Part shown: piece after piece, positions 5,524 through 9,495 of the stretch
How positions within the stretch are numbered: position 1 is the stretch's first letter
Layout: every line of letters starts with the position of its first letter
Origin: Chlamydiota bacterium
GTDB lineage: Bacteria > Chlamydiota > Chlamydiia > Chlamydiales > SM23-39
NCBI GenBank assembly: GCA_027449725.1
Contig: DAIDLB010000113.1
Coordinates: 1 to 9,495, forward strand
Direction: 5' to 3'
Length of the DNA stretch: 9,495 nucleotides
Made by a program: the position numbers and the translations under genes
Notes under the pieces: generated by a model
What the model saw: the letters and a program-made list of their open reading frames with translations, nothing else
Databases searched by the model: none
Told to the model about the DNA's origin: nothing

Positions 5524-6780
5524 ATGGCATTTACCAAAGTAGTCATCCTTGGGGGCGGCTTTGCAGGGCTCAACGCCGCCAAAACGCTCGGCAATTCGAA
5601 GTTCGATGTTTGGCTCATCGACAAGACCAACCATCATTTGTTTCAGCCGCTTCTCTATCAAGTCGCAACCGCGGCGCTCTCTCCTGCCGACATCGCCAAG
5701 CCGATTCGCGAGGTATTGAGCCACTACTCAAACATCACCGTCCTGATGGGCGACGTCGTCTCCATCGACAAGGACAAAAAAACCCTCTGCTTTAAAAACG
5801 GAGAGACGCTTGGCTACGACTATTTGATCGTCGCGCTTGGAGCGAACCACTCCTATTTCGGCAACGACGCCTGGGAGCCGCTTGCGCCGGGGCTCAAGAC
5901 GCTCGCCGACGCGCTGAAAATCCGCGAGCATATCCTGATCTCGTTTGAGAGGGCGGAGCGGTGCGACAGCATTTCGGAGGCGAAGAAATACCTCAATTTC
6001 GTGATCGTCGGCGGCGGACCTACCGGCGTCGAGATGGCGGGAGCAATCGCCGAGATCGCCCACGAAACCATGCTGAAGAATTTCCGGCGGATCGACACGA
6101 CGAAAACGAAGATCTATCTCGTCGAAGGCTCGCCCCACATCCTCCCCACCTTCCCGGCCCGCCTTGCGCTCAAAGCCCAGGGCTATCTCGAACATTTCGG
6201 CGTACAGGTCATTAACGGCAAGCGGGTCACTAGCATCACAAAAGACGGCGTGATGGTCGACCAGACGTTCATCCCCTCGCATAACGTCCTCTGGGCGGCA
6301 GGCAACCAGGCGTCCCCCGTCCTCAAAACGCTAGACGTCCCTCTCGACCGGCAAGGGAGAGCGATCGTCGATCCCGACCTCTCGCTTCCGAACTACCCCG
6401 ACCTATTCGTTATCGGCGACGCCGCCTGCGCTCCCGACAAAGACGGAAAACCGCTCCCCGGCCTCGCTTCCGTCGCCACGCAGCAAGGGCGCTACGTCGC
6501 ACACGTCATCCGCCGCAGATGGCAAAAGGCCGAGCGTCCCCGCTTCCGCTACCTCGACAAAGGGACCATGGCGACGATCGGTAAAACAAAGGCGATTGGA
6601 ACCTTTGGCAAAGTGCAGTTCAGCGGCTTTTTGGCTTGGCTCGCCTGGTGTTTTGTACACGTCATGTATCTGATCGGCTTTCGAAACCGCGTGATCGTAT
6701 TGACGCAGTGGCTCGCCTCGTACTTCACAAGGCAAAGAGGCGCCCGACTGATCTACCGCTCGATCGACACGGATGAGTGA
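5524..6780 (+). CDS. ndh: Type II NADH:quinone oxidoreductase (NDH-2)
   Basis: NDH-2 is a single-subunit, non-proton-pumping flavoenzyme on the inner face of the cytoplasmic membrane that passes electrons from NADH to quinone. The 418-residue product starts with VVILGGGFAGL (FAD site, 6-16), then the family stretch NHHLFQPLLYQVATAALSP (36-54), the NADH site NFVIVGGGPTGVEMAG (158-173), and LFVIGDAACAPD (294-305), where Asp299 faces FAD. VATQQGRYVAHVI (317-329) lies at the expected quinone-site helix. The C terminus has a hydrophobic amphipathic stretch (about 363-400) typical of membrane anchoring. ATG 5524 follows an in-frame stop at 5494, and the next ATG would cut into the FAD motif region. 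GAGGG ends one base before it, too close for a standard ribosome site. comEC abuts its stop. Confidence 0.93.
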   Translation: MAFTKVVILGGGFAGLNAAKTLGNSKFDVWLIDKTNHHLFQPLLYQVATAALSPADIAKPIREVLSHYSNITVLMGDVVSIDKDKKTLCFKNGETLGYDYLIVALGANHSYFGNDAWEPLAPGLKTLADALKIREHILISFERAERCDSISEAKKYLNFVIVGGGPTGVEMAGAIAEIAHETMLKNFRRIDTTKTKIYLVEGSPHILPTFPARLALKAQGYLEHFGVQVINGKRVTSITKDGVMVDQTFIPSHNVLWAAGNQASPVLKTLDVPLDRQGRAIVDPDLSLPNYPDLFVIGDAACAPDKDGKPLPGLASVATQQGRYVAHVIRRRWQKAERPRFRYLDKGTMATIGKTKAIGTFGKVQFSGFLAWLAWCFVHVMYLIGFRNRVIVLTQWLASYFTRQRGARLIYRSIDTDE

Positions 6781-8238
6781 TTGCGCTTTTCTGAAGAACA
6801 TCCCGCCCTCTTCTTCGGTCTCAGCGCCCTGATCGGATCTTTCCTTTATTTTGAAACAGCCTGGTGGCTGGCAGCCGCTTGGGCGCTTCTCCTCTTGTTT
6901 ATTTCCTGGAAGCGCGCACCCCTACAAATCGCCTTGATGCTTTTCTTTTGCATCTACTGCTCCCACCTCTTCGCCTCCTCTCCCATTCCGGGGATTGGAA
7001 AGGCGATCTTTGCCATCCGCTCGGTTGAGCGGCACCGCTCCCCCTTTTCGACCGGCTGGATCTACAAAGGAGAGGTGCATACCCAAGGCAGCCGGCGGCC
7101 CTGCACAATCGTTACCCACGGCGATAGACCGAAAGCCGACTGCGACTACCTCGTCCACGGCGAACTTGTTGAACAGGATCGCTTCACATTTGGCTTCAAA
7201 CCGAAAGAGTGGGAGAGAGTCCCCGGGACATGGTCTTTTGCTGAAATGCGCTTCCGGGCCAAAGAACGGATCCGTACCCTTTTGCACAAAAAAATGAAAT
7301 CCAGGGCGGCCGATTTCCTCACGGCCCTTTTTACCGGTGAGGTCGACGACCGAACGCTCCGCTTTGAGTTCGGCAGGCTGGGACTGCAGCACATCCTGGC
7401 CATCTCCGGCTTCCACTTTGCCCTCGTCGCCGCCTTTGCCGCCCTCCTTCTGCGCCCACTCTGCCCGTACCGCCCCCGTCTCATCGCCCTTCTCGCTACG
7501 GCAACCCTCTACTTTCTCCTTGTCGGCAACTCCCCTCCGGTGCTGAGGAGCTTTCTCGCCGCAGCCCTCTTCCTCTCCGGCCGCCTGCTGCAAAGGCGCG
7601 CTTCCGGCTTGAACCTCCTCGGCGCCTGCCTCCTCTTCGAGATCGCAATCGACCCTCTCTCGGTCTTATCTGTCGGCTTTCAACTCAGTTTTTTGAGCTG
7701 CGGCGCCATTCTACTCCTCAATGCCCCCGTCCGGCGCGCCCTGTCCCTTCTCCTCCCCAAACGATCCTTGAAAGAGTCGGCCGCCTTGCCGCCCCTCTCC
7801 CAATTCGCCTATGCCTCTACCTCGTTTTTTGCCCGCGCCCTTTCTCTGACCCTGGCAGTCAACCTTGCCCTCCTGCCCCTCCTCTTACACCACTTCCACC
7901 GGTTCCCCTTCCTCTCGCTCCTCTACAACCTCTTTATCCCTTCTCTCTCCGCCCTCTCCCTCCTCCTCTTCCTGCCGGCCCTGGCCCTCCACCCCCTCTC
8001 TCCTCTCCTGGCGCTTCCCTTCTTTAAGCTCTCAGGCTTCCTGGCAGATGAGCTGCTCGAGATCGTTGCCCATCCGCCGGCCCTCCTGGACGCATCCCTC
8101 TCTGCCGTCCTGCCGGGCTGGGTCCTGGCCCCCTGGCTGGGCGCCCTCTTTCTCATAGGGATTTATTTTCAGGAGAGACCCTTGATTTTTTCTCCCGTTT
8201 CTAGTAAAAATGGATGTCCATTTCAATGGCGGTCGTAG
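6781..8238 (+). CDS. comEC: ComEC/Rec2-family DNA uptake channel, without metallo-beta-lactamase domain
   Basis: ComEC forms the inner-membrane channel for single-stranded DNA in natural transformation. The 485-residue product has N-terminal membrane segments (about 8-65), a soluble OB-like part (about 80-150) and then the Competence domain. Landmarks of that domain are LQHILAISGFHFALVAAF (202-219), SPPVLRSFLAAALFLSG (251-267) and DPLSVLSVGFQLSFLSCGAILLL (291-313), followed by a long series of Leu-rich helices to about 463. Full-length homologues are about 750 residues and end in a metallo-beta-lactamase domain, which is absent here. Chlamydial ComEC proteins are short, so this is probably the lineage form and not a truncation. 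TTG 6781 abuts the ndh stop, with GGATGAG just upstream; no in-frame ATG fits better. The stop codon TAG lies inside the tRNA-His gene. Confidence 0.88.
   Translation: MRFSEEHPALFFGLSALIGSFLYFETAWWLAAAWALLLLFISWKRAPLQIALMLFFCIYCSHLFASSPIPGIGKAIFAIRSVERHRSPFSTGWIYKGEVHTQGSRRPCTIVTHGDRPKADCDYLVHGELVEQDRFTFGFKPKEWERVPGTWSFAEMRFRAKERIRTLLHKKMKSRAADFLTALFTGEVDDRTLRFEFGRLGLQHILAISGFHFALVAAFAALLLRPLCPYRPRLIALLATATLYFLLVGNSPPVLRSFLAAALFLSGRLLQRRASGLNLLGACLLFEIAIDPLSVLSVGFQLSFLSCGAILLLNAPVRRALSLLLPKRSLKESAALPPLSQFAYASTSFFARALSLTLAVNLALLPLLLHHFHRFPFLSLLYNLFIPSLSALSLLLFLPALALHPLSPLLALPFFKLSGFLADELLEIVAHPPALLDASLSAVLPGWVLAPWLGALFLIGIYFQERPLIFSPVSSKNGCPFQWRS
8182..8210 (+). promoter_or_regulatory. Candidate tRNA-His promoter inside the end of comEC
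   Basis: TTGATT (8182-8187), a 17-base spacer and TAAAAA (8205-8210) would start RNA near 8217, about 11 bases before the tRNA. The -10 matches TATAAT at four of six positions. A separate promoter would let the tRNA be made without cutting comEC mRNA. Confidence 0.35.
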
Positions 8239-8302
8239 CTCAGCTGGTTAGAGCGCCGGATTGTGGTTCCGGATGTCGCGGGTTCGAATCCCGTCGATCG
8301 CC
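8228..8302 (+). tRNA. tRNA-His (anticodon GTG)
   Basis: The cloverleaf can be drawn in full. The acceptor GGCGGTCG (8228-8235) pairs with CGATCGCC (8295-8302), including the extra G-1:C73 pair that marks histidine tRNAs and one G-U pair. The D stem is GCTC/GAGC. The anticodon stem CCGGA/TCCGG encloses TTGTGGT with GTG. The T arm is GCGGG-TTCGAAT-CCCGT. After C73 the genome reads CATT, so CCA is not fully encoded and must be added after transcription. A T6 run at 8305-8310 follows directly and probably helps terminate. The 5' end overlaps the last 11 bases of comEC. Confidence 0.97.
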
Positions 8303-8304
8303 CA

Positions 8305-8770
8305 TTTTTTGAGGGTGCCATTGGAGATAATCAATCGCTTTTGGTATAGATAAAGTATAAGCATCCCGCATGGTACGTCTATGCGGCCGGCACGGATTCC
8401 GTATCCGTGGTTTTTTTTTGGAGAAAGTTCGTGGAGCACGAAGGGATCAAGTAATTGCTTTCGGGTGCGCCCCCGCAAACACTCTTTGCATGCGAGCTTC
8501 TTGCGATGCGATGCGAGAAAGCTGCTGGAAAGCCGTTTCAACGGGAACCTTGAATCCTCCAAAAGACTCATCGGGCTCCAAAAAAGCGGCCAGCTTGCCC
8601 CGAATTGCTTCATCACAAGATCGTCTCCATTGCCTACGTTCGCGCAGTATTCGAATTTTTCATCGGGATACTCAGTGGCAAGCGGTGTAATAGATCCGCG
8701 ATGCGAAGCAGTGATCGATATGCCTAAATGTGTCGCTCCTGATATTCTGTAGTAAAAATCTGAGGCGTTC
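8305..8770. other. Gene-poor gap between tRNA-His and the HEPN/MNT pair
   Basis: I see no convincing gene in these 466 bases. A minus-strand frame is open across the whole gap, and from ATG 8772 it would give 174 residues. However, it has no ribosome site and its last residues are the antisense of tRNA-His, a known source of false ORFs. The part from about 8770 to 8500 on that strand has protein-like composition (for example ATEYPDEKFEY), so it may be a decayed gene. An A9 run on that strand (T9 at 8411-8419) is a likely frameshift spot. A small hairpin, CCGCAT/ATGCGG, lies at 8366-8386. No att-like copy of the tRNA 3' end was noticed. Confidence 0.5.
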
Positions 8771-9178
8771 ATGCAAGATATTCGCTGGCAGCAACGGTTT
8801 AAAAATCTGGAAAAAGCATTCCAACACCTCCACGAAGCGGCGCGAGCCACGAAAGCATCTCCAAAAGATTATCTCTATCAAATCGCACTGGTAGGTGCGT
8901 TCCAATTTACGTTCGAGCTGTCCTGGAAAACAGTGAAAGACTACTTGAAGTACAGCGGCGTCGATGTCAGTCTGCCCCGCGACGTCATCAAACTGGGCTT
9001 TCACCACAAAATCATCCAGGACGGCCAAACCTGGATTGAAATGCTCGAAGACCGAAACTTAATGGCTCACGTCTACCAGGAAGAAACGGCCCAGAAAGTA
9101 ATGGCCAATATTCAAAATAAATACATCGTCGCCATCGACCAGGTATTTCATTTTTTAAAAGGAAAACAGAGCGGTTGA
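8771..9178 (+). CDS. hepT: HEPN-domain toxin (HI0074-like, nucleotidyltransferase partner)
   Basis: This 135-residue all-helical protein belongs to the HEPN family that pairs with minimal nucleotidyltransferases. The key motif is RNLMAHVY at residues 95-102. It gives Arg95, four residues, His100, one residue, Tyr102: the RX4HXY pattern of HepT ribonuclease toxins. In studied systems the partner MntA adds AMP to this tyrosine and silences the RNase. The conserved helix AFQFTFELSWKTVKDYL (43-59) fits the HI0074 subgroup, once described as nucleotidyltransferase substrate-binding proteins. ATG 8771 has GAGG 5 bases upstream. The stop overlaps the start of the partner gene. All catalytic residues are present, so the toxin should be active. 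Confidence 0.9.
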   Translation: MQDIRWQQRFKNLEKAFQHLHEAARATKASPKDYLYQIALVGAFQFTFELSWKTVKDYLKYSGVDVSLPRDVIKLGFHHKIIQDGQTWIEMLEDRNLMAHVYQEETAQKVMANIQNKYIVAIDQVFHFLKGKQSG

Positions 9179-9483
9179 TGTTTGGCCTACCCGATGAAAC
9201 GATCAAGCTATTTTGCGACTATTTCGCTTCGCGACCTGAAATCGAGGAGGTGATCCTCTTTGGTTCAAGAGCCATGGGGACGCATTCTCCCGGATCCGAC
9301 ATCGACCTCGCAATTTTGACCTCAAGCGCCGACGATCTATCGGGATCCGTCAAAACAGACCTGGACGGTTTGCCCACCCCGTATCTCTTTGACGTCGTCG
9401 ATTATCGTCACGTTACCAACTCAGACCTTAGATCCCACATCGACCGCGTCGGAAAAGTTCTTTTTCGCAAAACCAACTCTTAA
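9178..9483 (+). CDS. mntA: MNT-domain nucleotidyltransferase antitoxin (MntA-like)
   Basis: This 101-residue minimal nucleotidyltransferase carries GSRAMGTHSPGSDIDL (29-44). That is the GSR start of the active site with metal-binding Asp41 and Asp43, plus a likely third Asp at 72 in YLFDVVDY. Proteins of this type neutralise HepT by transferring AMP to its active-site tyrosine. Length fits the family (about 100-140), and no extra domain is present. ATG 9178 overlaps the hepT stop as TGATG, so the two are translationally coupled. A TTG at 9175 is in frame but less likely. The order toxin then antitoxin is common for HEPN/MNT pairs. The gene ends 12 bases before the window edge, so any following gene is not visible. 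Confidence 0.9.
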   Translation: MFGLPDETIKLFCDYFASRPEIEEVILFGSRAMGTHSPGSDIDLAILTSSADDLSGSVKTDLDGLPTPYLFDVVDYRHVTNSDLRSHIDRVGKVLFRKTNS

Positions 9484-9495
9484 CGCAAATTTTGC

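Noticed and set aside
5728..6282. 184-codon open frame antisense to ndh
   Set aside because: It is a shadow of a well-supported NDH-2 gene, with no motif or ribosome site of its own.
6922..7593. 223-codon open frame antisense to comEC
   Set aside because: It has low-complexity Gly/Glu/Lys composition from the reverse of a Leu-rich membrane protein and no family features.
8248..8850. 200-codon minus-strand open frame spanning tRNA-His
   Set aside because: It ends in a peptide of the type GIRTRDIRNHNPAL, the antisense reading of a tRNA-His, and its 5' part overlaps the HEPN gene; not accepted as a gene, though a remnant within it is listed as a finding.
1..9495. CRISPR arrays, insertion sequences, rRNA
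   Set aside because: No regularly spaced direct repeats, transposase motifs or rRNA sequence were seen on either strand.

Overview
The window looks like a piece of a Chlamydiota (Chlamydiales) chromosome, probably a relative outside the genus Chlamydia. The reason is gene order: a YbaB/EbfC gene, then ptsI and ptsH, one or more small genes, and a short comEC. As I recall it, this matches the C. trachomatis stretch CT335-CT339. An HPr kinase, a type II NADH dehydrogenase and a HEPN/MNT pair are additional. The genus cannot be named from the sequence; base composition appears balanced to slightly GC-rich.

Layout. (1) Positions 1-197 hold the end of ybaB on the + strand. It converges on two minus-strand genes (307-696 and 817-1536) for small glycine/alanine-rich membrane proteins that I do not recognise but that share sequence landmarks. 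Strong hairpins or terminators follow these genes. (2) Positions 1662-5453 form a tight minus-strand operon transcribed in the order SUKH (SMI1/KNR4-like) gene, hprK, ptsH, ptsI. The last three encode a complete HPr phosphorylation cycle: EI phosphorylates the HPr histidine and HprK acts on the HPr serine. No sugar permease is present, which suggests a regulatory role. (3) From a 70-bp AT-rich divergent spacer, the + strand carries ndh (5524-6780) and, directly abutting it, a comEC lacking the C-terminal metallo-beta-lactamase domain (6781-8238). The comEC stop codon lies inside a tRNA-His gene (8228-8302). (4) After a gene-poor gap of about 470 bp comes a HEPN/MNT toxin-antitoxin pair (8771-9178 and 9178-9483), beside the tRNA as an acquired module might be.

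The most unusual points are the unrecognised membrane-protein pair inserted beside the conserved block, with similar promoter-like boxes and a terminator-like hairpin in one leader; the SUKH protein tied to HPr kinase; and the comEC/tRNA-His overlap. All functional calls come from reading motifs by eye. No database search was run.
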